Counted from the stretch's first letter, positions 30,132-41,759 are shown. The stretch is DNA of 64,000 bases from Endotrypanum monterogeii (GCA_000333855.2 CM007345.1:821496-885495), one strand, 5' to 3'. Notes: generated from the sequence alone by a model not told the origin. Numbers and translations: made by a program.

Positions 30132-31301
30132 ATGTTCATGAAATTGTTCAAGAAAAAGGACAAGAAGGAGAAGGATGACGAGAAGAAGTCCGAGGCGACC
30201 CCCACCGCCGAGGACAGGCGCGTAGACGGCTCTGAGGTGTCGCAGGAGAAGTTGAACAAAGATGACTTCGAAACCCTTGACTTACTCGGCAAGGGCTCTT
30301 TTGCGTACGTCGTCCTGTGCCGTCGTTTGTCCACGAACAAATACTACGCCATGAAGGTGATCAACAAACAGGGCCTGTTGGACCACAAGCGTGTGCAGGA
30401 CGTGTTCACGGAGCGCAACGTGCTAACACGTCTGAACCACCCTTACCTGCTGAGGCTGCACTGGACCTTCCAGTCGGAGCACAAGCTCTTCTTCGTCATG
30501 GATTATATGCCCGGTGGTGACCTCGACAAGTACATGAATTCTGTTCCCAAGAAGCAGCTCGACACACAGACAGCGCAGCTATACAGCGCCGAAATACTTT
30601 TGGCCATCATGTGCTTGCATGAGCACAGCGTTATTTATCGTGACCTGAAGCCTGAAAACATTTTGTTGGATGGTGAGGGTCACTGCGCTCTTGCTGACTT
30701 CGGTCTTTCCAAGGACTTCCATAAGGACGGTCAGGACGTGTCAGACAAAGACTTGCGTGCCAACTCCTTCGTGGGGTCGCCGTTTTATGTGGCGCCTGAC
30801 GTTCTGCGACAGCGAGAGTACACCAGCGCAGTGGATTTCTGGTCTTTTGGCATCTTGCTATACCGCATGCTGTGTGGTCGAACCCCCTTTAATGGTCGGA
30901 GCATGACGGAGGTATTTGACAACATTTTGTACTCAGATCTTTCTTTCCCCAGTGGCGTGACCTTGTCACCGGAGGCCAAGGACTTGATAGGCCGCCTGTT
31001 GATGAAGGATCCCAACCGCCGTATCAAGGGCTCCGAGGTGAAGGCGCATCCATACTGGAGTGGTATCAGCTTTTCAGACGTGATGCAGCGAAAAGTTACA
31101 CCACCACGATGGACCCCGCTGCCGCCAGTAGAGGAGGTGCTGGCCGCACGCAAGAATGTCAGCGCTGGGCCGGCAAACGCTGCCAAGAACCCGCAGCAGG
31201 TTGTGAACACACCCGCGCAGAGCTCACAGCTGAACGCTGGTCAGCAGCAGCTATTCGGCGGATTTTCTTGCACGGTGGACAGTCATCTGAGCAGCAACTG
31301 A
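30132..31301 (+). CDS. AEK1: AGC-family serine/threonine protein kinase, AEK1-like
   Basis: A 389-residue kinase. A Lys/Asp/Glu-rich N terminus (1-40) precedes the kinase domain (about 46-309). Visible elements are the glycine loop GKGSFAYV (53-60), catalytic Lys75 (AMK), YRDLKPEN with Asp171 and Asn176, and DFG 189-191. The activation segment [10 protein letters not shown] leads to APD 221-223, where nearly all kinases have APE. A C-terminal FGGFSC (375-380) fits the AGC hydrophobic motif FxxFS, with Ser379 as the phosphosite. The T-loop candidate is Ser212. All catalytic residues are present, so it should be active. The assignment to the essential trypanosome kinase AEK1 rests on my memory of its chromosome context and on this layout; the AGC class itself is clear. 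Confidence 0.85.
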   Translation: MFMKLFKKKDKKEKDDEKKSEATPTAEDRRVDGSEVSQEKLNKDDFETLDLLGKGSFAYVVLCRRLSTNKYYAMKVINKQGLLDHKRVQDVFTERNVLTRLNHPYLLRLHWTFQSEHKLFFVMDYMPGGDLDKYMNSVPKKQLDTQTAQLYSAEILLAIMCLHEHSVIYRDLKPENILLDGEGHCALADFGLSKDFHKDGQDVSDKDLRANSFVGSPFYVAPDVLRQREYTSAVDFWSFGILLYRMLCGRTPFNGRSMTEVFDNILYSDLSFPSGVTLSPEAKDLIGRLLMKDPNRRIKGSEVKAHPYWSGISFSDVMQRKVTPPRWTPLPPVEEVLAARKNVSAGPANAAKNPQQVVNTPAQSSQLNAGQQQLFGGFSCTVDSHLSSN

Positions 31302-34300
31302 GACGGTCGACTTTCGCACGCGGTTTCATTTTGCTTGATACCTAAAGAGGGGCAGTCAAAGGAAGGTCATAGTCAAAGATGAAGCACCGCAAGAAGAGCG
31401 AGAAATTTTTTTTTTTCGCACTTCCACTCTTTTTCCATCTCCTTTTTTCTTGCGTGGCCTTCGCACTTCAATTGTCATCCTTTCCTTTTCCGCACGGACG
31501 CAATCACATTTTTTTTTCAGATTGCTTTCCTCCTTTCCCATGACTTTCTTTCTTGATGTCTTCTCTCGTATTCTGAAGGGCAAAAAAAAAAGAATCGAAA
31601 GGGAAGGGGGCATGTGTTTCATACCATATACCGGTAAACATCTTCCCTCGAGTTCTTGCCCATCCTCGTTGTTTCCAGGAGGCAATAACACAAAGGAGGT
31701 CTTTGTCCGCATGCACTGTACCCAGTAGGGTGCGGAGTCAGCTTTGCCTTGGGTCAGTGTCTGGAGGCAATCAGCGAAGCCTTGGGAGCTCACCCACATC
31801 GGCGAGAGCTCTCGTTTAGAAAAGTACATTCTTCAGCAAGTCCATGCCAACATGCGCCGGCGCTGGTATATATCCATTCCTTTATATATATATATATATA
31901 TATAGTTGGGGGGGGCGGACTGGCCGATATTCATTGGCTCTTAATTCCTCTCCATCCCTAGCATGTGTGCATGCTTATCCTTTCCCTCCGTGCGAGCACG
32001 CATACACACACACACACACACACACATGCTGATGTTGATCGGTTCGACGCTCTCTCTTCCTTTCGCCCTTTTCTTTTTCTGTTCCATTCTTTTTTCTTTT
32101 GTTTGCTTGTTTTGATATATATATATATATATATCTATTTATATATTAATGTATTTATGTGTTTGAATTGATGTTTATTTATATTTATTTATATATTTAT
32201 ATTAGAACAAACAAACAAAAGGAAGCTCCCGTTTCGCGTATTTTTATTTTCTTTTAGTTACATTATACGAGCTGCCGTTATGTTGATGTTTTCTTCCCAT
32301 GTTTTCACATTAGTGTTGTTTGTCCCCTCCATATATATATATTTATATATATATATATATATTTATATATATTTATATATATTAATCGATTACTCGCTGC
32401 TATATCAGTACTTTTCTTGTTGCAGCGTAGTCAGTACGTGTGTGTGTCCACACGTGGATGCCACCGCTATGGTGTGCTTCCTTCTTTTCTTTTGTAGTTC
32501 TCGATGCCGACGGGGCTGGTGCGCCGGTGGCACCTCGCTCGCTCTTATCTCATGTGCGGTGTGGGTCCGCAGGGAGAGGAGCAGAGGGAGCGGGTTGACA
32601 GGAGGTATGCTGATGCGATTTTGTCTAGTGCACTTCCAATCATTCCCGATGACTTCTTCCTTTCATGGGTTGCTCATTGACAACGATCTGCCTTGTGGAT
32701 TCCTTCTATCTGTGCCTCCTACTAAGGCAGCTACCCACCCACTGTTCATATCCCACTAACATTTTTCTTTCAAACTCTTCGTTTTTATCGTTTGTCCGTG
32801 CAGCGGTGCTCCTTGGCTCGTTGTTTGTGCACGCACTTCGGAGGGGGGCACCCTTCTTTCCCCCTTGTTGAGCCGACTTTTTTACATTCTTCTCGGTGCT
32901 TCTTTGACAACTATGCCACATATACGCCTCTTTCCGTTCCCTCTGTCCGACTACCTTATTTTGCACTTGCCGCTGCATTCATCGGTGTAGGATTACGTAG
33001 GCGTGTGTGCAAGCTCGCGTGCACTTATGTCGGTGTGGCTTTGGGGCACAGGGGCTGCTGCTCTGCCTAGGCTCGTGGGACTAGTCCGACCGTTTGCTCA
33101 CCGACTTCACTTTCGCGCTCATTTTTCTGTTTACTGTCACCCCAAGCTGTATCTCCCCCCCTTCCCCCCCTCCCCGCGGTTCTGTCCCTTCCAGACATTG
33201 CTTTTTGTTACCCGCTCGTCTCCTCTCTCCTCTCTCTGTGATTTCGTCCACTTTAATATCCCTCTGGCGCGTTGCTGAGTGATGGGCGTTATTCAGCGTC
33301 AGTTATATATATATATATATACCTATATGTATACATGTAAATGACGGAGGCGGGTGCGGTGGCATCGAAGTGTGTGCCCGAGAAGAGATGGCGATTGTGC
33401 GTGCCCATACAAGGACGACACGAAGGCAACTCGCTGTAGGTGGGGGTGTGAGGTGTGAGGAGCGGGGGAGAGATTCCAGAAGGAGCAACAGGCTCCACAG
33501 TCACTCGCGTTCCTCATAAGGCACACTTTCCCCACGCTGGCCCATAAATACCCAAGGGCGAAGGCTTCACAGGGTATATCGCTGAGCATGCCTGTGCTTG
33601 TTCCTGAGTCAGTGGGTTTGAGTTGCCTGTCTCACACAGACGACCAGGTGAACAGAGTGGAGGGCTGGGGGGAGGTACGCCACTGGATGTGGTGTCCGTG
33701 TGAGTGTCACAGTGATCGCATACCCAATTCTACCTCGACGTCCTTTTCTCTTGCTCTCTCCCCTTCTCTTTTGCGGTTGCGTGTTTCAGTTTCTTCTTTT
33801 TCTGTTACGCTTATATTTTACTACGCCTCATTTTTTTTGTTTTTTTTTCTTGTCTTTGTGGTGGATTTTTACAGGTACTTTCTTCCTCAAAAAATTATAC
33901 GATGATCGTTGACGGCGGTGCCCCTCTTGCTTCTCTCTCCCCATCCCCCCTTTCGATATGTAAGAGGAGAGTGCCTACATCGGCGCTGATGGAATCAGGC
34001 GGGGGGCGTCGCTGATAAGCACTTAATTGTCTTCGTCTGTGTGTGTCCCCCTCTTTTCCCCCACTTCATCCGTCTTCAGTCTCTCTCTCTCTGTGTGTGT
34101 GTGTGTGTCTGTGCGTATATATTCTTCAGTGGTGGACCATTCTTTCCCTTTTTGTCTTTCATCTCTGCGCAGGCAATGGTGCTGCTCGTCTGTAGAGGGA
34201 ATAGTGCCTGCCTTTGTATGCAACAGCACCAATGGTACCATACAGTTTCTGCTCTGGGAGAATCACCGTTGGGCCCCAGACTGCGAGTGGTGAGGTCACG

Positions 34301-35142
34301 TTTTGATATGCACTCATGCATCTGTATTTATGTCTGTGTTTGGGGTGCGGAAGGCAAATACAAAGGGACACTCACCTGAGGTGTACTTCGACAGTCACGC
34401 ATCCCAACCGACATTCATGCGCACTGCCTCCCGCGGTGGAGGCGGTGCTCGCATATCTTTCGCTAATAGTGCAACGTCTATCAGCCCTTTCATGCGGCAG
34501 CATCTCTGAACAGCTTCTTCGATGACAATAAATCAGTGACGTATTTTTGGCTCTTCGACCTTCTCGCTCGATGTTTCGTCTCCGCCGTTCTCCGAGTGCC
34601 GCGCCGCTTGTGTGTTAATCACGTTCCCATTTATTATTATTATTTTGCAGCGACTCTGTCCCTCTTCGTCGACTCACCTGCTCGCCCCCCGCCTGCCCTC
34701 AGCTTCAGTGCCACTCCCTTTCTTGCCCCTTGCAACGTTTCCTCTCGTTTCCCATTTTTTCTCCCCTCCAACAACATAAAAAAACTTTGGTGGGTCTTCG
34801 TCATCCGCGTATCTCGGATGCGCACGTCTGTATGCGATACGATATCACACTTCGTGTGGCCCTTGTCGACACCTGTTGACATGCACACACATGCATGTAT
34901 GTGTATGCATGCACAAATCGTAGGCTAGCAGAGGTGAATGCGACAGTGCCTTTCCCTCGCTCATATCCCTACTTCTTTCTCTGTGGTGTGTCGTAGATGG
35001 CGACAGCGCGTAGTTTTACTTGAAGTGTGAAGAAGGCAATTGAGCATCACACTTGTCCACCCTTTTTTCTTCTTACCTAAACCTAGATACACCTGATCTC
35101 AGACACATTCTTGCGGCCTAGATTCTAGGTGAGAGACTCGAG
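31302..35142. other. Largest intergenic gap, 3.8 kb, no gene recognised
   Basis: The longest gene-free stretch in the window. It holds a T/C-rich part near 31410-31590, (TA)n at 31882-31904, (CA)n at 32001-32027, an A/T-rich core at about 32113-32390 and (TA)n at 33303-33321. C/T tracts occur around 33140-33230 and 33730-33900, with CT/GT at 34080-34108. A pyrimidine-AG (35085-35086) precedes the next gene. Short frames exist on both strands but none looks protein-like. A long 3' UTR of the kinase, a non-coding transcript or a decayed gene would all fit. Confidence 0.5.
32113..32390. repeat. A/T-rich core with TA and TTTA repeats
   Basis: About 280 bases made largely of TA, TTTATA and TTAT units with two pure TA blocks (about 32115-32135 and 32331-32387), plus a short (ACAA)n patch near 32206. 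Base composition is far from the flanking coding genes. Confidence 0.8.
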
Positions 35143-36207
35143 ATGTCTACCCTCAACGAGGAAATCAGTCACTCCCTCCGTTACGGTGCACCGGCGATCG
35201 TTGTCGACTCGCTGCTGTCGTTCCTCTTCGATTTGAGACGCATAGAGGATAGCGTCTTATCCACTCTTGAGGGTCTCGGGGTCGAGCGCGGCGCGCTTCC
35301 GCGTCCGTTCAGGGACGTCTCATCTGCAGCTTCACCCCACACATCAGCCGCAGAAAGCGGCGCGGAGACAGCGGACTTGGGTGCGCTGTCGTTGCAGATG
35401 CCCTTTTCTGACCCTTTCGTTGTCTACACGCATCATATCGCCGCAAGTTGCAACGATGCGTCTGGCGTGAGGGTTGATGATGTCGTGCGCCAGCTCCTCA
35501 CCTGGCTAGACTCTCAGTCCGCCCCCACAGGGGCGTCTCCCGCAGCATCGCTCCGCCTTTTAGAGCTTTTTGCAACGACTTCGGGTTCCGGGGCAGACGT
35601 CTTCTTGCGCGACACAGTGACGTGTGAGGAGGTCCACGTTTGGCCCCCCCTCAAGAGGGTCAAAGCCGATACGAGAGCGCTTCCGACACGACTTGACGGG
35701 GATGGAGTTGTGCGTGATGAGGAGAGCGCAATGCGCCTTGTCGGAACTCTCACCGCGGCCGATATCCACGCAGCGGTGGAGGTGTGGCGACGGTACGAGA
35801 GTTTTCTGAAGAAAGGAGAGGCAGAGATGCGTGCCACCTTGGAAGCGGTGACCGCAGTGGAGCTGGGGAAGTCGTATCATAGTCATGCGAAGTGGGTTGA
35901 GAAAAATCAAGGTGATGTCGAGAAGGCGAGCGTGGTGCCAGCCGTCACTGTGCTCAAGAAGAACTATGTGGAAATGATCGGTCTGTGTGACGCACTAGCG
36001 ACCTGCCAGGCTGCGGTACACACCTCTTACATCGCATTGCAGGATAATGTGGAAGTCTTCCTGGAGGAGGCGCAGGCAGTGGATCGTCAGATGCGACACT
36101 TCCACCGTAACGTATCGGTAGCGCGCAGCGAGTGTGCTGCGTTGCATACACTGCGCGGTCGCATTAAGCAGGCTCGCAGGGCGTTGAAGCGTTGTATTTA
36201 TAGTTAG
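35143..36207 (+). CDS. Hypothetical helical/coiled-coil protein
   Basis: A 354-residue protein I do not recognise. The first 60 residues form a helical segment, 60-90 are Ser/Ala-rich and probably disordered, and from about 205 to the end the protein is almost continuous charged helix with heptad-like spacing, ending very basic (GRIKQARRALKRCIYS). It has no membrane span, no signal and no metal motif. The pattern suits a structural or complex-subunit role. The ATG follows a polypyrimidine-AG (35085-35086) by about 55 bases. Confidence 0.8.
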   Translation: MSTLNEEISHSLRYGAPAIVVDSLLSFLFDLRRIEDSVLSTLEGLGVERGALPRPFRDVSSAASPHTSAAESGAETADLGALSLQMPFSDPFVVYTHHIAASCNDASGVRVDDVVRQLLTWLDSQSAPTGASPAASLRLLELFATTSGSGADVFLRDTVTCEEVHVWPPLKRVKADTRALPTRLDGDGVVRDEESAMRLVGTLTAADIHAAVEVWRRYESFLKKGEAEMRATLEAVTAVELGKSYHSHAKWVEKNQGDVEKASVVPAVTVLKKNYVEMIGLCDALATCQAAVHTSYIALQDNVEVFLEEAQAVDRQMRHFHRNVSVARSECAALHTLRGRIKQARRALKRCIYS

Positions 36208-36542
36208 CGGGGTATACAACTCGTGTAGGAGCAGCTTCGGTCGACGGTGAGCGGGGCTTATGCTTATCTGCATGAGCGTGTAGGCTTTCCCTTGGGGAAT
36301 CACACCAACGAGGTTCTACGTTCTGGATACCGCGAGGGAGTTGGCGCTGAATGCTGCATGACTTTGTGAGAAATATTCCTCTGCTTGCTTTCTTGATTTT
36401 TCTCCAATGTGGATTTCCACCTCTGCTGTCCAATCAAGGTACTCGAGCTTTTTTTGGTTTGCTCCTCTCCATCAGTTTTCTTCTTCACGTCAGTTTTTGC
36501 TCGCCGGCTTGCGAGGCGACAGCTGCAGATATTATGCGACTA

Positions 36543-36578
<36 letters not shown>

Positions 36579-37214
36579 CTAAGTAACGAACAGTATTCAA
36601 TGCACACGGATGGCAACCGACATTCTGGCAAGGGACAACCGCCACGGTGAGGCAAACACAGGAAAACATAACGAAGCAGTAATTGTTTTTTTTGGACTCT
36701 GTCCTTTTCTTTCTTCCTTAATCAACCCCCCTCCACACACACACACACACACACACATCCACACTCGTGTGGATGGAGAAGAACGAGCGAGCAGCAGCAG
36801 AGCTACGTTCAGCCTTCTCCCACCGCTTGGACGAAACAAACGTGTGCTTCTGTTGCGAAGAGTTTCGGTGAGGCGCGACTCGTTGCTTCATTAGCAGCGC
36901 TTGTGTGTGTGAGTGTGTGCGTGCGGGGGTATCAGTGCACATAATGCTGTACGACAGAGCATGAGCATGCTTTTGCTGATTTCCCCTCCACCTACCTCTT
37001 TTCCGTCGTCTTTATTTCCATTCCGCGACACGTTGGTGATTACCAGTGACACTCGCACTCGTTGCTACTGTTGGTCACACATTAACGATACACACACAGG
37101 GACATATAATTGTTTTCGCCCCACTCGGTGCCCCCCCCCCCTCCGTCGTTTTCTTGTCGTTGACGTCCTACTCTCCCTCCCACGTAGCGATTTGTCTGTG
37201 TCCTGCGATCAGGT
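36208..37214. other. Intergenic spacer
   Basis: It contains (TA)n at 36548-36575, (CA)n at 36734-36758, a T-run near 36688 and a C-run near 37131-37141. A C/T tract ends in AG at 37186-37187, just before the PUF-type gene. No gene was recognised. Confidence 0.55.
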
Positions 37215-38921
37215 ATGGGCCGCACAAACGCAAAGAAGCGGGAGGCGCGCGAGGAGCGTCTCCAAAAGCTTCCTCATTCGGAACGTCTGGTGAAGAGTGC
37301 CGTCATCAAAAAGAAGGAGGGTCGCGTACTCGATGCAGATGAGAAGCATGCACTCAAAATGTCTTCCGAGCATGGCGAGATTTTACGCCTGTGGGAGAGG
37401 CTGCGCACGATCGAGGAGAGCACGGTTGGGCAGGACTCCAAGCCTGCAAATAACAAAAAGACAGCATACGAGCATAAATACCCTATAGTGGACAAGCTCA
37501 TGCATTTAATCGAGCCCAAGTTTGCCAGCCTTGTGCGTACACCTAGCGCGAGTCGGGTGGTGCAGTCGATGATCAAGTACGGCTCAGGGGAGCAAGTGGC
37601 AAAGCTTCTCAAGTGGGTATCGAAGAGTTTTGCTACCTACGCAACAGATGCCTATGCGCATTTCGTGGTTTGTGCATTGGTGCGCCACGTTCACCACGAG
37701 GCCCATAGTGTACTTATGACCCACGTGATACCGTCTGTGCCACAACTCGTTACGCACAAGTTTGGCATTGAGGTGCTTCACACTGTTTACAGCAGTCGTT
37801 GGTGCAGCCCAGCAGACCGTAGCCTCCTCCTTTTAGCTGTTTTTAAAGACAACGTTGCAGTGATGAAGCGATGGGCAGGGTATCCAGACGTGGAAGAGGT
37901 GCTGAAGCAAAATCCATCCCTGCGTCGGCGCCTTCTCACGCGGCTTTTCGACCTCAGTGACAAGTTAGTGTCACAGAAGGAGGCAGTGGGGTACCCCTTC
38001 GTGCAGCGGCTCGTTGGCGCCTACATAAGGCATGGCACACGCGACGAGGTGAGCGAGTTGTGCGACACACTTCGTCCGCACATTGCAGCTATCTCGGTCA
38101 CCCGGGAAGGTGCCCCTCTCGCTTCCCTTGCATTTTCTCTGACCGAGCCAAAGAAGCGGAAGGAGGTTTTGCAAGGCTTCAACGCACAGTTGGGCGAGCT
38201 CAGCACCAGCAAGTACGCCGCTCCAGTTATTGCTCGGCTTTTTGACTTTCTCTACGATGCGCAGATGCTTAAGAAGTACGTTGCGACTGACCTAGGAGAT
38301 CATATCGGGCAGGTGGTCAATAGTCCTTATGGATATCAGATCCTGATGCACCTGCTTACCCCGCACGAGGATCGAAAGTGGAGGTTCCTGCTTCCCAATT
38401 GGCGTGAGCATAACCTCTTTTCTATGGAGAATAAGGAGTGGAACCACCACACATGGCTCACTCCAACCTTCGCGCCGGAGACGGTGGAGATTTGCAGTCG
38501 GTCCGCCATCACATCCCACCTCGCTGCGCTGCCGATGCTGGTCAACTCTTTTTTGAAATACGCCACAGACGAGGCAAATACCTCTAAGCTGAACCGTCAC
38601 CACGTCTCGCTCATCGCACGAGAAATTCTCCACGTGGTGCAGCACGAGCCGCTATACAAGTCTGCCATTCAGCTTTCCGCAAAGGAGGAAGCGGCTTTGT
38701 CGAAGCTGGCCCCCGCTCAGGGCAAGCGAGAGCGTGGGGACGCCGCGGAGGAGGAGAAGCCGTCCGCAGCACCGGTGGGAAAGCGCCAAAAGCGTGAAAA
38801 CGGTGGACAGAAGACTTCAGTTCTTACTTCGGCAGCGAAGCGGAAAACGACGAAGGTGCCATCGCAGGTCCCCACCGCAGAGGCCCTGAAGGGCAAACGT
38901 GTCAAAAAGGGGGTACTATAA
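37215..38921 (+). CDS. PUF6/Penguin-type RNA-binding protein with CPL domain
   Basis: A 568-residue protein. A basic N terminus is followed by Pumilio-like alpha repeats from about 95 (KLMHLIEPKFASLVRTPSAS, SFATYATDAYAHFVVCALV), several of them degenerate. The CPL-type region is at about 342-480 (SPYGYQILMHLLTPHEDRKW). The tail (about 500-568) is a Lys/Arg-rich, nuclear/nucleolar-type extension (KRQKREN, KGKRVKKG). Proteins of this type (yeast Puf6, human PUM3) are nucleolar, bind RNA non-specifically and take part in large-subunit ribosome assembly. The dispersed basic ends fit that role. The start is the first ATG after the acceptor at 37187. Confidence 0.8.
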   Translation: MGRTNAKKREAREERLQKLPHSERLVKSAVIKKKEGRVLDADEKHALKMSSEHGEILRLWERLRTIEESTVGQDSKPANNKKTAYEHKYPIVDKLMHLIEPKFASLVRTPSASRVVQSMIKYGSGEQVAKLLKWVSKSFATYATDAYAHFVVCALVRHVHHEAHSVLMTHVIPSVPQLVTHKFGIEVLHTVYSSRWCSPADRSLLLLAVFKDNVAVMKRWAGYPDVEEVLKQNPSLRRRLLTRLFDLSDKLVSQKEAVGYPFVQRLVGAYIRHGTRDEVSELCDTLRPHIAAISVTREGAPLASLAFSLTEPKKRKEVLQGFNAQLGELSTSKYAAPVIARLFDFLYDAQMLKKYVATDLGDHIGQVVNSPYGYQILMHLLTPHEDRKWRFLLPNWREHNLFSMENKEWNHHTWLTPTFAPETVEICSRSAITSHLAALPMLVNSFLKYATDEANTSKLNRHHVSLIAREILHVVQHEPLYKSAIQLSAKEEAALSKLAPAQGKRERGDAAEEEKPSAAPVGKRQKRENGGQKTSVLTSAAKRKTTKVPSQVPTAEALKGKRVKKGVL

Positions 38922-40265
38922 AAAAAAATTAAAATAAAGTGGGACTGCGCTGCCTTCGGTGAAAATTCAATTCTCCTTGAGTGAAGGTCGTTTTTTTTTT
39001 TTTTTGTGTCTGTGTATGCGTGGATACGTGTGCGCGAGTTCTTGGTGCTGTGTGTCGGCGGTTTCCGTCATCTTTAACGTGGTTAATGGGGTGATTGTAC
39101 GTAAGTTCGAGTGCGTGTCGAGGGAGGGAGGGGGAGGGGGGAGGGGGAGGTGTATGTGTGTGTGTGTGTGTGTGTCCTTTCGCTCATTCATCCGTCATTT
39201 TTGCATTGTATCCCCTTTGCTTTCTTGCCGGTCTCCTCTTTTGCTTTTGTTTGTTGTTGCTAAGGCAGCTCACTCTGTCGACGCGCATTCGCAAGTGAAC
39301 AAGTCGAGTAAATAGTTGTTCCCGTTTTTTTAATTTTATATCGCTATGGATTTTCCTTGGTGGATTTCCCAACGCAACGGGTAACACAACGGAAAAAAAC
39401 ACAGCAAAAGTCTCATCTTCGTAGCATTATGCGCGGGAGGGTTACGAGGGAGAAGGCAGCTGCTGATAGGTGAGCCGATCACACTGCATCGACTCAATAA
39501 ACATACACGCATGCATTTGTGCGCGTGTGCCAAAAAAAAAAAAATCAGATGGGATTCATAGTGCTTCAGTGCGTCGGTGTCAACGCTCTCTCCTCGACAC
39601 CTGCGTGAGTGCTCGCCTACATGTCACAATGTTCAAAGAAGAGTAGTGTGCTCGCCTGTATGTGGCGTAAGCTTTTCTTCTTACCGGAAGGGAGGATTCC
39701 GGAGATTTGCTATGAGGGCTGAATCCCCGGGTGACTCCACGTCCGCTGCATTTTTTGTTCTACATTGCTCATCGATAGGAAGAGAGAAAAGGGGTCGGAA
39801 AGATGCCCTCCTTTTGTTTTGTCACATCGACAAGCGCAAGGGGCTCACTTCTCTCGTATTCCCATCGGCGGACATCTTCGATTGCCGTCTCACCTTCTTT
39901 ATCGCACTACCATCTGATGCTTTACAAAAAAATTCTCTCTTTCCTTTGATGCGGGGGGATGGAGAGGGCGGGGGGGTCTGCCAATATTTTCCTTTGGCGC
40001 ATTGTATTTTTCTTCTAACTTCGCTCTCATGCGACTCTACGGTCTTTTCTTTCTTTGCAGCCTCGACACACACCACCACCGCCAACACCTAAATCCCCAT
40101 TAACGTTTATGTTAGTTCCCACCAACAAGCATTACCCACACTGATCAACATCATCACACCGGATTCTACGCCACAGAGGTAAAATTCCTTACGCACACGC
40201 AAGGTGGGCTTTCCGTCCTACGGCGCTTTTTATTAGTGTGTGGCGGTGTGTGCACTGTTCTTGGT
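38922..40265. other. Intergenic spacer with G-rich tract
   Basis: An A-rich stretch directly follows the stop, then a T15-type tract near 38991-39005. The G-rich tract at 39122-39150 runs into GT repeats up to 39176. An A-run lies near 39532-39544. A pyrimidine-AG at 40235-40236 precedes the adenylate kinase start. No gene was recognised. Confidence 0.55.
39122..39150 (+). repeat. G-rich tract, predicted G-quadruplex
   Basis: Five runs of three to six G separated by single A lie on the coding strand about 200 bases after the PUF-type stop codon. This fits the four-run G-quadruplex pattern and would be present in the RNA. Confidence 0.85.
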
Positions 40266-40970
40266 ATGTCAGGCAAGTTCTTGCGGCTGCTTTTCGTCGG
40301 TGCCCCGGGTGTGGGGAAAGGGACCTACTCTAGTCGTGCAGCCCTGTCCCTCGGCTGCCATGCCATCTCCAGCGGAGATCTTTTGAGGAGGGAAGTCTCC
40401 GAGAACACAGCGGTTGGTCAAGAGGTGCGAGAGCTGATTGAGAGGGGTGTTTTTGTTCCCGATGAGCTCATCACAAAAATAGTGGTGCAGCACATCCGCT
40501 CACTGTCGACTGACGACAAGCGTTCAAATGGGTACATTTTGGACGGGTACCCGCGCAACATCTCGCAGGCGACGGCTCTGTGGATTTCAGGGGATATCCA
40601 GATTGACCACGTCATCAATCTTACCCAACCACGCCACGTGATCATAAAGAAGCTGTCGTCGCGCCGTTCCTGCCCGGAGTGTGGGTTCGTGTACAACCTG
40701 GCGTCCATCAACACCGGAGGCATTCAAATGGAGCCCCTCAAGCCAAAGGTGGATGGCGTCTGCGACAGGTGCGGCTGCACAAAAACTCTCATCACCCGCG
40801 CGGACGATGAAATGGAAGTCGTGACGAAGCGCCAAGATGCGTACGACACGGTTGCAAAACCTTTTCTCGACTTCTACAAACAAAAGGGCATTTTGTGTGA
40901 GTTTCCAGTTTTGGGTGGGACTCGAACGCACCTGCCAAAGCTTCTGGAGCTCATCTCAAAGCTACAGTAA
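40266..40970 (+). CDS. Adenylate kinase (zinc-LID type)
   Basis: A 234-residue nucleotide monophosphate kinase interconverting ATP + AMP and 2 ADP. The P-loop GAPGVGKGT is at 12-20, the AMP-binding segment SSGDLLRRE near 35-43, and DGYPRN at 93-98. A long-type LID carries four cysteines (C136, C139, C166, C169) in the arrangement that binds zinc in long adenylate kinases. The RADDEMEVVTKR segment follows the LID, with the catalytic arginines. The full length suits the long isoform. No targeting sequence is evident, and the C terminus (SKLQ) is not a PTS1. The start is the ATG 30 bases after the acceptor AG at 40235-40236. Confidence 0.93.
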   Translation: MSGKFLRLLFVGAPGVGKGTYSSRAALSLGCHAISSGDLLRREVSENTAVGQEVRELIERGVFVPDELITKIVVQHIRSLSTDDKRSNGYILDGYPRNISQATALWISGDIQIDHVINLTQPRHVIIKKLSSRRSCPECGFVYNLASINTGGIQMEPLKPKVDGVCDRCGCTKTLITRADDEMEVVTKRQDAYDTVAKPFLDFYKQKGILCEFPVLGGTRTHLPKLLELISKLQ

Positions 40971-41757
40971 TACGTGTGCTGTGATTGCACACACACAAAT
41001 ATATATATATATATATATATATACTTTTCCCTATATCGACCCAGACTCGGTCTCATTCTCTCTATCATTGAGCACATATCAATTTTGTGTGTGCGTGACG
41101 GCAACTTCTTCTGTTCACCGTTGCCGTACCCCCCTACTTCTGTTTGTGAATGTCGTTATTTGTTCACGTGGAACTTATACTTCTCGCATGTTCGTTTCCC
41201 CCAAAACAATCTTTGGTATGTCCTCTCTCGTTTTTCTTTTCATGTAGCGCTGTATTTGTGTACGGCTCACTCGTCTCCTTCTGCATGGAAATGCGCCGCT
41301 ATGTCGATGTTGAGCAGCGCGCACATGAAACCGCAGTGCAGGGTAGACAGTGTGGATGCAGTCTCTCTCTCTCACCTTACCGCACTGAAAAGGAAACAGC
41401 TATGAGCCGTCCGCTTCGGATTTTTGCACCGTGCATTGCCCACAGTGCTTTCCTCGTGTGCGTCGATGGCTCTGTCTGGGGTTGAGGGCTTCACTTTCTT
41501 TTCCTTTCCCGGCAGCACCACTCCGCACAGATTTAAGCCGTGGCGCAGTTGGGGTGCCTGCGCGGCGAGTCGCGCACACTTTCTGCTTTTGCTCCAATTC
41601 TTCCAACGTTCTTTACCTCATCATCGGTTTTCTCTGTGTCTTGCTATATCCATGCATCAATTTGTTCTGCCCACCCTGCCGCCACCGTCGGTGTGTTTTA
41701 TTATTGGTGTTTCGTTCGGCATTCCAACCCTTTTATCCGCTCGTCGCCTCTTTCCAC

Positions 41758-41759
41758 AG
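41758..41759 (+). promoter_or_regulatory. Last possible trans-splice acceptor before the 41854 gene
   Basis: There is no AG dinucleotide between this site and the ATG at 41854, so any mRNA starting translation at 41854 must include at least 41760-41853. Confidence 0.65.

Noticed and set aside
32113..32390. A/T-rich core as a centromere or origin
   Set aside because: Base composition alone cannot support this; Leishmania centromeres and origins have no known A/T-rich consensus. Kept only as part of the gap observation.
33588..33905. 105-codon ATG frame in the 3.8 kb gap ending in a hydrophobic Phe-rich stretch
   Set aside because: The hydrophobic part comes from a T-rich tract; no acceptor just upstream and no recognisable motif.
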